This document shows positions 1 to 11,781 of a DNA stretch of 42,618 nt, piece by piece. The DNA lies in assembly GCA_019693395.1 (NCBI GenBank), contig JAAMXP010005773.1, forward strand, positions 1-42,618. Direction: 5' to 3'. Each line of letters starts with the position of its first letter. The stretch's first letter is position 1. Under the pieces are notes generated by a model that was given only the letters and a program-made list of their open reading frames with translations, was not told where the DNA came from and did no database searches. The stretch is from Ettlia oleoabundans. Its lineage: Eukaryota; Chlorophyta; Chlorophyceae; Chlamydomonadales. Made by a program: the position numbers and the translations under genes.

Positions 1-3000
1 CCGCGGCGGCAGCGGCCGCCGCCGCCTGCGCGGCCTGCGCCTGCGCCATTGCAGATGCTTGCGCGTTGCTGGTGCTGCGCTGTATGCCACCAGGTGGCCC
101 CCCGCCGGTGCCGTATAGGTCCAGAGTCGGCATCTGCATCAGGCCCTGCACCGTGGCGGGGTCCAGACCAGCCAGGCCAGGCGGAAGCTCACCGCCCATG
201 CCCCCTAGTCCGGGAAGCCCGCCAAACTGCTGCTGCGGCTGTGTGTGCGGCGGCTGCTGATGAGGCTGCTGCGGCATCATAGGCGGCTGCTGAGGCAGTC
301 CAGGCGATGGCGCACCCAGCTGCTGCTGCCCACCAAACAGGTCTGGCGGCAGGCCGCCCGGCAGCTGGCCCATGGGTGGCATGCCCTGCTGCTGCATGCG
401 CAGCGCATCGAGGCCGCCGCCTGGCACAAACCCGGGTGGCAGCTGCTGTGCCGGCACCTGCATGCCCAGACCACCTAGCGTGCCGCCGAGGTTCAGCCCC
501 AACGGTAGCCCGCCACCGCCGCCTGCACCCACGCCGCCAAAGCCGTTCATGCCAGCCCCATGCACCGGCCCAGAACCCATCAAAGGAGGCGTCGGCATCC
601 TGCCCTGAGAGGCGCGTGGAGACAGAGGGATGCCGCCAGGTGGCGCCGCGGGCGGTGCCGCTGTGCTGGCTGGAGGGGGAGCCGCCCCGGGTGCCAGCCT
701 GATGGTGAACGTGAAGGAGGAGGTCTGGCTGTTGGGCTTGCCACCCTCGCTGTATGGAGGCATGTGCCCAATGGTCAGCGGCAGCAATGCCCAGCCGGGG
801 TGCCCATCCTTGCGCCTGCACGGGCCAAAAGGGCAGGAAGAGGCAGGGAAAATAGGCCGGATCAAGTCCATTGATTGCTATCGGCAGTCGTCAACGATAC
901 CACAATTGACTAATTACAGTGGCGACTTCTTACTAATATCGTCCCAGCACCAAACTCCTCCGACCCACGGCCCACCCACCTGCATGAACCGCCCGCCAGC
1001 ACAACCAATTGTTCACCATCTCCTAGCGTTACACTACAAACATTACCCGGCCTTCACTGCTCTCACCAGTCTGCGGAAGCTTGCGGCAGCATGCGCTTGA
1101 CTGCGTCCGGAAAGCTGGCTGTGTCCAGGGGCAGCCAAATGACGTCCACCAGCTCCTGGTTGGCCTGCTGCGGGTTCTGCTTGCGCCGCATCAGGCCTGT
1201 AGAGGCACAGACGGCGGCAACGATGGTGACAGGGTGTCAGCCGGGGCTGGCGCAATCTCGCTGCATTATGAACGACGACGCCTCACCAGTGGGCAGGCAT
1301 AACTGAGCAGCAGACCAGAGGGGTTGCAAGGCAGGTGCCGCATGCTCACCCACGGGTCTGTTGATGTCAATGACGTTGAAGGAGCCGCACTTGAAGACTA
1401 GCCCCACCTCGGTGCGACCATCTGCATACAAGCGAGCGACCAAAGGCAGGACGGAGCAGTTCACAAAGAGCATTAGAAAAAAGGGTGCGAGCAGCGTGGC
1501 GCAACACCAGCAGCACAAAACAGGAGGAGCAAGGGAGCTGCGGCCCTGTAATGCTGCAGAACAGCGGAGGGTGCAGCTCCAAAAGGCTGTTGCAAATGCA
1601 GGCCTGCTGCATAGGGCAGCATGCTATGCAGCATGATTGCAACAGCAGCAGGCTCCCAGCAGAATCTTGTTCTTCCCAGTTGCCCAGCAGACCAGGCAGC
1701 CACCCTTTGACTGCTTGCCTGGGTGGTACACCCTCAGCTGCACATCCGTCTCCACCGCCTTGCGCACATGGTCCCGCGCAATGTCCCAGCCCTTGGTCAG
1801 GCGCAGCACCTGCACACCAGTTGCATGGGTCAACAGGCAGGGTGCACAAGGTTGTAAGACGCTGTGAACTAATCCCTGCTTGTAGGTCGTCTCCCCCCTG
1901 AATGTTCTGACAACGGGGGCCAACTGTGCTCCCTGCCTGCACCCCTGCCGAGCCCACCTGCTTCAGCGTCTCCCTCAGGGCCTTGTTGCGCTCAGCCGTC
2001 TCTACAAGGTCGCGGAACTGGCCCACTGCAGGCAAAGGCAGGCGGGTGGGCAGGACGATAAAACTTCTATCAGAAAGAATTGAAAGTAGTACTGGGCTGG
2101 GGCAACGAGGCAACACTCAATCCAGCCTTGATGGAGCACGTACACGCATCAGCCAGGCAAATGAAGTGCTGGGCAAAGCGCAAACGGCAATAGGATGCTT
2201 TCCAACATAGCACACCGTTGTGCTGCGAGCCCCTTTCACTTACCTTTCACCACGCTGTTAATAGGGAGGTTCAGGTCTGGCACTCCAGCCGCCACTGCAG
2301 CGGCCCTGATGTCCTCCAGCTTCTTCTGAGTCTGCATGTTGGCCGGGAGCAGAATTGACCAACTTGGTAGCAGGGTGCGAGGCAGGGGGAACCAGGCCAA
2401 TGCCTGGCAAGACATGATGTGCAGTGGCTACACCCTCTGGCGTGAATAAGCAAGGCAACGGTATGGTGCTGCAATACCAACTATGCACCTGCAGGCCCAC
2501 GCAGTCGATCTTGCTGACATGGTCGTCCACGTGGGGGATCTCAAGCTTGGCAGCGCCCTTGACGCGCGCTGTAGCAACCTGCGGTGCAACAATAAAGCCA
2601 GGAAGCCAAGCGGAGGGTTATGTACACTGCCATGTGAAATGCACAAGCACCTAGCATAGCTGCGCAACTCAGCAATACACACATTGGAGCCAATGGTGGT
2701 GCTTGTGCGCATGGCCGCGTACATTGGAGCCCTTGTAAAGCTCCCATGCAAATGCCCTGGCGTGGCACTCACCACAAATGGGTCAGACAGCGCGTAGTGC
2801 ACGCCTGCAAAAGGCTCGCCCGAGCGGTGCACGGCGCGCACAGCCAGGCGGAAGGGCGGTGCACGTCCTGTCAGCAGCGCCTCGCTGGAATCCGTGATCT
2901 TCAAGTCTGGCAGCAGCGCCTGGCCGTGGATCATGGGCACCATGACACGCTTGGTATCCGTGTAAGACCCAGAACGCCCATGCGCCAGCAGCGCCTGCCC

Positions 3001-3715
3001 CTGCTTGTTGGTGAGAAGCTCACAGCGCTCCACCACATCCTCGCTGTCGCCCTCAGCATCAAACTTGCGTCCGTCCACGATGCTGATCTGCTTGGGACGC
3101 AGGAGGCAAAGCAAGGAGCAAGGTGACACGGCCGGATCGACGTGGATAACAAGCAGGGGGGCATGCTGCGGTTGCTGCTGCTGGCACTCGCGAAATGGAG
3201 CCGGCAAGCTGTGTGAGTGGTTGAACTGCTCTTAAAGTGCATCTTTGCCAGAACTTAGGGGTGGCAAGGGAGAGGACCTAGGTGTTCACAGCCTCCTGCC
3301 GAGGGGCAAGCTGGCTGCGTGTCAGCTTGACCACTGCCCTTTCAACAGCGTTTACAAACGGGGAACTCTTGGCTCACCAGCAGCGCGAGATCCTCTAGTC
3401 CCTGCTGCACCAGATGGCCAGTGGTCAGGTCCACCACCACCACATATATCTGCGCGCCGCACTTTGCCTCCACCACGTCGCAGGGCGCCAAGTATTTGGC
3501 CGCAAAGTTGGTGGGGCAGCGCCGCCGCTGGCTCAGCTTGCACAGGTTACATTGGAAGTTGGCGCAACCAAGATTCCTGCACGGGGGAAAGCCAAAGGAG
3601 GCGGCTTGAGGGTGTTCGGGAGGGCAGCGGGGCATGGGCGATGGCAGCCCTCCGCGTCCCTTGCTGCGGTCCACACTCACTGGCAGTCGTGCCGAAATTC
3701 TAGCTGCAGCGCCAT
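1..3715 (-). CDS. CBP60-like (calmodulin-binding protein 60) regulator, 3' truncated
   Basis: Ten exons on the minus strand: 3715-3681, 3576-3378, 3087-2773, 2578-2489, 2331-2244, 2025-1958, 1809-1719, 1421-1350, 1196-1067, and 815 to beyond base 1. All phases close and give at least 634 residues. Residues 55-71 (IYVVVVDLTTGHLVQQG), 138-164 (PDLKITDSS, then FRLAVRAV) and about 273-310 (WDIARDHVRKAV, then RTEVGLVFKCG) follow the order of conserved blocks in plant CBP60 proteins, which are calmodulin-regulated nuclear DNA-binding factors. The N-terminus carries a Cys/His cluster (H9, C11, C16, C21, C24, C32) that I do not know from plant members. The C-terminus is rich in Gly, Pro, Gln and Met and runs into an alanine run at the window edge, like an activation domain. 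The start is the first ATG before the Cys cluster; the frame stays open upstream, so the start is not certain. The seventh intron has a GC donor. Family assignment rests on recalled motifs. Confidence 0.68.
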
Positions 3716-4599
3716 GGCGCCTCGGGCTGGGACCCGTCGGGGTCCCGCTTGACGGAGTGCAGGCGGCCTCCTTTCAGCCGCTAGGACCTGCTCGCTGCCC
3801 CTGCAAGTTCCAGCGTGTGTGACAGCTCCTCGGCTGCGCGCAGCACCCTCGGGAGACGACCGCCGACAAACGCGTGTGTGAGGCCTGAGCAGAAAGGAAG
3901 CCTTTGTGCCCACCACTCGCGCACTAAGTTGCCCTGTGCCTGAACGGAGCTTTGACAGACTAGCGAGGTGCGCAGGTGGAGCCAGGGTGGAAGGTGCGTA
4001 ATGCACCAGAAGCTGCCAGTCGGACCAAAGATGCAACAGTCGGGCGATGCCGCACGCAAGTTCCCCTTGTTTTCGCTGGCGGTGCAACATTCGCCAGAAT
4101 AGCGACTCGTTTGAGCCAGGTGCAGCCTCTTCTTGGGGCGAAGGTTCCAAAGGTTTCAACCTCCTGCTGTCAGCAAAGCATGGCAGCACGATTTGTTGCA
4201 TGTCATCTCCCTGGGACACTCTGCCACGCAGGGGTACGTGTTAGAACAATGTCAGCGCAGCTGTCGTGGCTCATGCTATGGCGGCGCTGCCGGCGCAGTC
4301 GTAGCCATGGTCAACCGCTTTCATTGCTGGCGGCACTCTCAAGCGCGCTGCAGCCTTCGAGGTCGTTTGAGTGGCTGTTAGGCGTTCACGTGCCGGGTCG
4401 ATGCGGAAGAAAAGGGATGGCAAATGACTGTTGTTGTAACAAGCCAGAGTGTGCCCCCTTGCCGCCCAAAGACCGACAATAAAAAAGACCTGATCGGCCA
4501 GACGAAGTACCGCTGATCAAAGGGGCTCAAAGCACCTTGCATACGAGCCACTCTCACTGCTGGGGCACTCGGCTGAGCTCTGCGGCGTGAGCGGCACGC

Positions 4600-4960
4600 C
4601 GCTCACGCCCGCCAGTATATTGGACTGATATTTCACACGTTACTGCACCATATAAAGTAGGTGCATTACCCAGATGCACATATACTCCTTGCTTCCCCAC
4701 TATTGCACACATCGCAGCAAATTTACACACTATTGGAATTGGGTGCAAATGGAAAGGGTGCAAGATGAGAAAGGGGGTAAACGACAGTAGGTGCAACTAT
4801 GTGGGCAGCGCTGTAAGTTGGGTAATTTGTTGGGGTTAGCAGAAAAGCACATGTTGAGCAGAATGGATGCAAGACCTCCAAGATGGGCAAAAGTGTGAGT
4901 ACCTTCCAAAGTGGGGTAGAAAGGTGGGGCTTCATAATAGCACCCATTCAGTGCCTGGGC
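4600..4960. repeat. Low-GC patch, possible dispersed repeat (copy A)
   Basis: This non-coding stretch is richer in A and T than its neighbours and has recurring GTGCAT, GTGCAA and TTGCACA words. It opens with a sequence close to CCCGCCAGTATTGG, which also begins the patch at 6212. Beyond this shared edge and composition I cannot align the two patches base by base, so a common origin is inference. Confidence 0.3.
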
Positions 4961-5328
4961 CAGTAATGACCTCTTACGGCCCGTGTTGGGCGCAAAAACT
5001 GCCGAATACCTATTTCCGGGGAGATCGGGGCTTTCAAAAACGGTAATCGAAAAGTATTCAGAGAACATGCCTCCTCATGCACACACAGCGCGGGTCACGC
5101 CCGCCTATTTTGAAAAGTCAGGCACGGTGGGGCGGCTTATCCTCGCATTATACATTTACCATACTCCACTGCTGGAGGTGATACGCTAAATGGGTGGCCG
5201 AGCGAGCGGATGCCTGAGCGCGCACGGCCGGCCAGCCGGGGCTCGCGCCGCAGGGCGTCAAGTCGCGCTTCCAGCGGGTTAGCGAGCAGTATGTGAGCAG
5301 GATACGCTCGCCAGACAGCGGCCGCCGC

Positions 5329-5364
5329 TGCAAGGTGCAGCCGCGGAGTGCAAGATGCAGCCGC
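5329..5364. repeat. Tandem 16-base direct repeat, 20-base period
   Basis: TGCAAGGTGCAGCCGC at 5329-5344 recurs as TGCAAGATGCAGCCGC at 5349-5364, with one mismatch and a start-to-start distance of 20 bases. It lies in geneless DNA. No function is evident. Confidence 0.6.
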
Positions 5365-6069
5365 TAGGCTCCTGCGCCTACAACCTCCAGTTTGCGGATG
5401 CGACGCTGGTGAGAAGGCCCATGGCGGGCGCGGCTCCCGTCGTGGGCGTTAGTGGGCGGTGGCGGCATCTGTTGCTGGTGGCTGGGTGCCGCCAACCTTC
5501 ACCAACTGCCACGATTCCGCGTATTGAACACCACCATTAATCAAAGACGCCCCTCTGTCCTCACATCCTCCATCCATGCGACAGGGAGCTCCGTGCATCA
5601 AGGGGAACGCAAGATGCATGGAGTGCAATATCAACCGGCACCCGCCACAAGGTGCATGCAACAAACTTGAGAGGGCATGGCGGTTGTGGAAGGGTACAGC
5701 AGGAATGCCCTGGGGCAATCTATGAGAGGCTAAGTAGTTGCAACAATGACCTAGGGACCAGCACGTATCTATACTCAACAACCCGGTTCCTCGCTCGGCC
5801 TCCTCCCTCCTGCTCCCTTCGCTTCCCTCTCTCTCGGTCCCTTCCGTTACTGGTCCGTTCCCCAAGCACCCTTCCCTCCTGAAACTGTCTCTCATTTGTG
5901 TACACCATTGCTGCAGTTCGTCAATGGCTTGCTGCCTGGGACACTTGTCCTGCTCCACTCCTATGGTGGATGCCTCGATTCAAGCACAAGTGCCAATACC
6001 TCATAGAACTACGCCGCTCCGCCGTTGGTGGGTGGTGAGGCCAGCAGGCAGCGCTGTGTGACACAGTTC

Positions 6070-6575
6070 CCCCGGCGAATCACCTGTGTTTATTGTGCTT
6101 CTGCTCATATTTCCTTTGTTCTCTTTGGGATTGATTTGTTATAACTTGGTTGATGCTGTTTTGTGTGCATATGCTGATTCATGATGATGCCCCTCTAAGT
6201 TGCCATACATTTACCCGCCAGTATTGGTAGTGCTGTTGTGTGTGCAGTTGCTAATGTCTATTGTATTGCCCCCTTTATCTTTAAATGGGGCAAAATCATG
6301 TGTAATAACTGCTTGCACACAATACAAAGAAATGTGTGTGAAAGGTGGGGATAAATGAGGATCCACACATTTCTGCACATTATCGTGACAGTGGGCAATT
6401 TTGCACCCATTAGAATACACACCGTCTTTGCACACAAAAAGCACCTAGCTAATGTGGGTAGTATCCATTTTTTGATTGTGCAAGGATTACCTACACATTT
6501 AGTAAGGGTGCTAATGGAATGTGTGCAAACCCAATTTGGCTGGGGGAAAAAGTTGTGCAAATTTGACCAGATCTA
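6070..6575. repeat. Low-GC patch, possible dispersed repeat (copy B)
   Basis: This is a second stretch of unusually AT-rich non-coding DNA with many TGTGCA, TTGCAC and GTGCAAA words, resembling the patch at 4600-4960. From 6212 it starts with ACCCGCCAGTATTGG, similar to the edge of the first patch. It has no long open frame with coding character. It could be the remnant of a transposable element, but I see no terminal repeats or target duplication. Confidence 0.3.
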
Positions 6576-6950
6576 CTAGTGGCCGCAGCGCGCTCAGCAT
6601 GGGCAGGAAAGCGGAACACTCGTGAGGCGGCCGTCGGCGGAGGAGTCTTACGAGCCTTCAGCAATTCATACTGCAACCGGTATAACAAGTCGTGTACAGT
6701 ATTACTCCGAATCACCCGGCCTACTTTGAAGAAGTGAACACCAGATCTATCTCCAGATCTTCCGTCCTAAACCTTCGTGCAACCCTGTCCCTCGGGTAAG
6801 GAATTCCTCGTCTCACCGGAGCACTGCTGGTAGCAAGCTCAAAAAGTAGGGGTGTCCTCGCGCCAGATGCGGCTTCTCCTGGTGGACCTTGAAAACGTTT
6901 TGAACTCTCGTGGATATCAATTACGAGCTCCGTGCTTCATGCAGATAGGA

Positions 6951-9900
6951 ATGGTTGCGACGCCGCGGCTTGCCCTGCGGGGGCTGTTGCTGGCCATCTG
7001 CCTGGTGGCGCGGCTTGCCTCCGCTCAGCAGGGCGGCGCCGCCAACTGGGAGCCCATGACCACCACCACTGTTGTGGATGACGACAGTGGCGCCGGCACG
7101 ACTGTTGATGAGTTCCTCTTTGACGACAGTACTGACATGGATGGCAATGGCGGCTTTTCTGGGGCATTCGACGACGGCAGCCCAACTGGCGCTGTCGGCC
7201 CCACTACCACCGACCTGAGCACTGGAACAGACCCTTGGAGCGGCGAGGAAGGCAGCTTTGATGGCGAGGAGTGGGACATGTCCCTCTCCCCATCAGCCGG
7301 CCCCGATTCAATTCCCACTGCTGGCATCAGCGATGATGGCAGGACCAGTGATCCTCTTGGTGACCAGGGCATATTCTTGCCTTTTTCCTCACCTGCCCTG
7401 GCCCCGGCCCCAGCCCCAGCACCGCTGCCTTCCCCACCGCCGCCCCCACCATCTCCCTCTCCTCCCCCGCCCCCGGTGAGCTCTTGACGCCAGATCAGCA
7501 CGCACAAATCCAAATTCCTGATTGTGACGAAATGGGCTTTGCTTTCTGCTTCTTGCCCAGTCATCCAGCATTTGACGCTCCAATAGGAAAATTTGAGTGT
7601 AGTGTGTACGCCAAGCAGCTCTTCCCACTCACACACCTCAACATCTCCCCGCTTCCTGCAGCCCTCAGGCACCCGCGTCAACCTTGTGCTTCGCCTAGCA
7701 GGAGCTACTTACCCCATGCCTGCTGATATGGCGGAGAGAGTGGCCAGCACTGTCTCCATTCTCACACCGGGACACACTTGGACATACTCTGAGCAGCAGG
7801 TGGGTCAAGGTTGTCAAGGTGGTTGGTTGTGAGCATGTGTGTTGTTGGCTTTTGATTAATGCTGCTCATGAGCAGCAGAAGGAATGCAGCGGGAAGATTA
7901 CACCCCGTCAGCGAACATCAGTAGGACGGGTGTGTGGATTTATTCCAAATCGGCAAACTAATAGCCTAACCTTGCCCCTTGCCCTCTACCTCCCGGTCTG
8001 CCTGCAGCCCTCCTACCCCGGCCAGACGCCCAAGGTCCCAAGAGTTGCGGCGGCCGCTGCTCAGGCCCTGGCCCCTGCCCCCGCTGCCGGCTCCGGTGCT
8101 GCTCTGGAGGAGGAGGAACCAGGCAGGGCCACAGTTGACCCCTTGCCAATCAACGGCCTGGGCCGTAAGCTTCGGCAGGTGCTGGCAGCGGTGCCTCAGC
8201 TGACGCAGTCTGCCAAGGACCAGTGCTTCAGCGTGAAACATGCTCTGGCACCAGATGAAGCCACCTGTCTGGCCTGGTGTGTGGGACAGCTGGCTGAGGG
8301 CAACGTGGATGCAGACGAGTATGGGCCACGCTTCTATGACAAAAAAGGTAGGGGCTGGATGTATTCGGGTGGAGGGGTGAGTTGTGAGGGTGAAGGGAGG
8401 GGCGTTGAGGTGTATGGAATGTTGAGATATGTGATGGCTGTCAGAGGAGTACAAAGTCGGCACAAAGGCACATTTATCTGCCCTGCATGCAGACGTGCCT
8501 GCAGGCAGGCAGGCAGTCGTCAATTGCTGTTCAACAGTTGAGGCTGAGGCTGCCTGGCTAGACACCGGTAAAGCTTACATGTCCCATGTCTTTGCGCCTG
8601 CCTTCCGTTGTAGGCACGATGTGCTGTGGCTGCAACAAGAAGAGGGAAAAGAACGATGATGCTGACACGGGCGCCACCACGCCATTGCCTGCCGAAGCGC
8701 CCCCTACAGCCCCGGAGGAACCGAAGGTCATGGCAGAAGCCGACGGTGGTGCTGGTATGGAAGCGGACACTGGCGACGATAAGGAGGGAGACAGCAGCAG
8801 CGTCACCGTCGATAAACCTGCCAAGGCTGCCACCCCAGCCAACCAGGCTGCCCCAGCTGCAGCCCCAGCTGTGGCGGAGGGCTGGGATGGAGTGTACGTG
8901 TTTGCGCACACCCTGGTGATGAACGCAGCGGAGGAGGAGGTGCTGAATGCCACGATGTATGAAGCTGCAGGCAGCAGAAGGCTAATGGATAGCTTGAAGG
9001 CCACCGCAGGTGCGTGCTGTGCTGTGTTGTGCTGTGCTGTGCTGTGCTGTGCTGCCTGCTCTGTCGGTCGAAGTACAAGCTAGGACCTGAACCTGAGCAC
9101 TGATTGGTTTGCGTGTTGTGTAGTGGGATTTGTCCAAGCACGCAGTGTTGGTTGTTGCGCTTCTTGCCCTCGCTGCCCAACCAATTTACTCCTCCTCCAT
9201 TGCCACATTGCAGTATCCCTCCCAGCTCCCACCTCAGCTCTGCCCTACCTCTTCCTCTGTGCAGGAGTGTCCGCATCCATGGCGGAGGTTGTCTGGGTAG
9301 GCAGCGGCGAATACCGCTTCCTGCCGCCTGTCGCCAGATACGTGCGCCCAGGCTACGTGGCGGCACCATCCACTCCTTCCGAGGCAGAGGCCTCCAGCAG
9401 CGGCAACGACAGCACAGTGCTGATCGGCGCTGTGCTGGGCAGCGTGGTAGCAGCAGCCATAGTTGTGGCCATCGTTGTGGCATGCTGCGTGCGGCGCCGC
9501 CGTAAGCACGCTCTGGAAGGCCCGGGCTTGGTGCGCAAGTGGGAGTACGAGCGCAAGCAGGGTGAGTGCCGAGCTTTGGCATCATTCGTTTGGCACGGCT
9601 GCAGTGAGTTTGTGCGCAATTGCATTTTGTAACGGCGGTCTGAGCAGGAGCTGTGACTGGCGGCTGTGTGCTTCTTCTAGCTGCACATGTGTATCATGTA
9701 TGCAGGCCCCAATCCTCCCATGGTATGCTCATTTCCACCATTACAACTTCTCTGACTTGCCTGCCCTGCTTCCGCCCGCTTCCACGCAGCCGAGGAGGAG
9801 TGCAAGCGGCAGCAGGAGGATCGGCGTGCGGCCAGCCAGGCGGCCAATGAGCGCTACTGGTCGCGAGTACAGAGCCAGCAGACTCGCAGCCAGAAGCTGG

Positions 9901-10304
9901 ATCAGCTGCGCAGCAAGCTGGGGCTGGGACCCAGGGACCATCTGGCAGCTGCTGCTGCAAAGATGGAGGCGGCAGAAGTGGCGGAATCAGCCAAGACTGT
10001 CGCCGCCCCGCCGCCGCCTCCAATTGTAGCAGAGAGCAGTGGGAAGTCCACTGGCAGCGGCAGCAAGCCCTCCACCACTGCCCCCTCACCCGCCCACACC
10101 ATTACACTGGAGGCTCACACGCCTGCCAGCGAAACGCTACCAATGACGGTGGTGGTGCGGTCTCAGCCACCGCTGAACGGCGGCAGCAGCGGATACGGCG
10201 GGCGCAGCGGCTCCATTAGCGCAGCAGGGCCCAGCTGGGCCACACGAGACCCCGCAGCAGAGCCCAAGCCCGGCATGTTTACCAAGTGGTTTGGAAAAGG
10301 CTGA
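6951..10304 (+). CDS. Secreted type I membrane protein with proline-rich stalk
   Basis: Six exons (6951-7475, 7662-7799, 8008-8347, 8614-9009, 9265-9561, 9790-10304) close in phase and give 736 residues. The chosen ATG starts a good signal peptide with hydrophobic core LALRGLLLAICLVA. An acidic Thr/Ser-rich stretch leads into an Ala-Pro and Ser-Pro-Pro tract near residues 150-175, typical of hydroxyproline-rich algal wall proteins. Exon 2 encodes a short module (GTRVNLVLRLAG...), loosely like repeats in other algal surface proteins. A Cys cluster follows (CLAWC, then MCCGC). One transmembrane segment spans about residues 518-542 and is followed by RRRRK, so the C-terminus should be cytosolic; it begins with a charged, probably helical, stretch. 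The topology is well supported. I do not recognise the function; an adhesion or wall-sensing role is only a guess. Confidence 0.75.
9016..9054 (+). repeat. GCTGT pentanucleotide microsatellite in an intron
   Basis: Seven consecutive five-base units (GCTGT, the third reading GTTGT) run from 9016 to 9050, with a partial unit after. The array begins six bases inside intron 4 of the membrane protein gene, directly downstream of its 5' splice site at 9010. Confidence 0.85.
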
Positions 10305-11781
10305 TGAGTGAGGCGACGGTTGGGGCAAGTAAACCCCTCCAGAGCTAGTTATTGCACATAGACAAACATGTAGGCAGGTGCACCTTGCTTAACTCCTAGG
10401 TTGTTAGTATAGAATGTGTACGCAAGAAATTGACACCCCTGTCTGTCAAGAGGGCGAGCATGTGTGCCGCTGCTGCGATACCTACCACTACACCTTGCAT
10501 ATCCACAATCCTTCTGATTCATTTGCTCGCATACCTGAATCTTATAACCCTCTGCTTTCCATGTCATTTGTTGGCTAGGTTCTGTAAGCACATTTGGCCG
10601 TCTGGTCAAGCTCTGGACGCGAACATTAGAGAAACACGAGTGAGAGACATGCAGGAAGCCCTGTCCCGCAAACGAATCACAATACTTTCTGTTGTTTCCA
10701 GTCGAAGTGGGCCCTGTTTTCAACCAGGCTAACACAGCCAAGAGCAATCCATGTGGCGGGAGCAACACCTGCGTGGTTGTGCAGCTGCCCAGAGTGAGTG
10801 CATGTTGTCTGCCCCTGCGTAATGTGCAGCCATACTTAATCTTATAATAAAGTTGCCGTATTCACAGTGCATGCCAACTGGATGGCACACTTCAGGCCAA
10901 CTGGGAGCTGCATGCACTGGGTAGCTCTCGCAGCCAGCCGACGACGCAAGTTGCAGTGCAATGCATCACGCACGAGCAGGTGTCGGATGCAAATAACGGC
11001 CATTCGCAGCGCTTACAAGTTGTGTTGAGAACATCACTTACTGCATTGGCGCCCTCTAAGGCCCTCTAGGGCACGTCACAATCACGGTGCAGTACGGTTG
11101 CACTGCACAGTGTGTTTGAAGAGCAAGGATCTGCCTTCCATTACGCACATATACACCGCATTGTGTGTACGGTAAGCAAGGTTGCCTGAAGGAAAAGCTG
11201 CAGCCAATGTCTTCCGACCGCCTTTGCGGAACCAATCAATAGAAACGCTTATCACACAGCGACAGCATACCTAACCAATGGCTACAGGGCGCTGGGAACC
11301 GCTCGACGCGCGCGCGGGGTTGCTGTGTTGGCAATTGCTCGGTGAGCACCCTGAGGCTCCCCTGAGGCAAGGGAGGCCTCCATGTAACTACTGGCTCGGT
11401 AACGGGACCTGGCGAGGAGGAGGGCAGGAATTCCGCAGCTTGGTTGGAGGGTCCACCTTTCAAGAGCCCTTGTCGATGGTGCTGCAAGCGAGGTGCAAGT
11501 GGACTATCTGGCGCCACTTCATGTGTATTTAGTGACTTGATCAGCCCTTCAAGCAGTAGCAATTTGCTTGCAGTTTGCTGAGCCTCGGTACTCAATGTGC
11601 AATTTGAGTAAAGCGCACCATGCCTGACTGGCTGGCTGGCTGGTGAGCGTTGTGCCCAGAGGCTCGCCGACTGTTTGCAGGGTGGCCTTGTTGTGCCCCA
11701 CTCTATGCATGCAGGACTGTGTTGTCCCTCATGCCTGCAAACACACTGAGTCCATTTCTGCCCTCTGCATCTGTGAATGCA
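10305..11781. other. Geneless stretch before the BTB pseudogene
   Basis: It holds the presumed 3' UTR of the membrane protein gene and, perhaps, the lost 5' part of the BTB gene. Open frames on both strands are short and without recognisable domains. I see no convincing coding exon. Confidence 0.5.

Larger units (their letters stand above)
3716..6950. other. Geneless region between divergent genes 1 and 3
   Basis: I find no spliced coding model here on either strand. The open frames are short and lack recognisable domains. The first few hundred bases should hold the promoter and leader of the CBP60-like gene, and the last few hundred those of the membrane protein. Two patches, about 4600-4960 and 6070-6575, are less GC-rich than the surroundings and full of TGCAC and TGCAAAT-like words. 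They are listed separately. Confidence 0.6.

Noticed and set aside
189..821. Long minus-strand open frame read as its own gene
   Set aside because: It overlaps the last visible exon of the CBP60-like gene in another frame. The phase from the exon ending at 1067 selects the Gly/Pro/Gln-rich frame instead.
3677..4219. Extension of the CBP60-like gene upstream of 3715
   Set aside because: The frame is open upstream, but it has no conserved content and looks like leader sequence, so I kept the ATG next to the Cys cluster.
5449..5958. 170-residue minus-strand open frame in the geneless region
   Set aside because: There is no domain, no splice context and no codon pattern like the neighbours. It is most likely a chance frame in GC-rich DNA.
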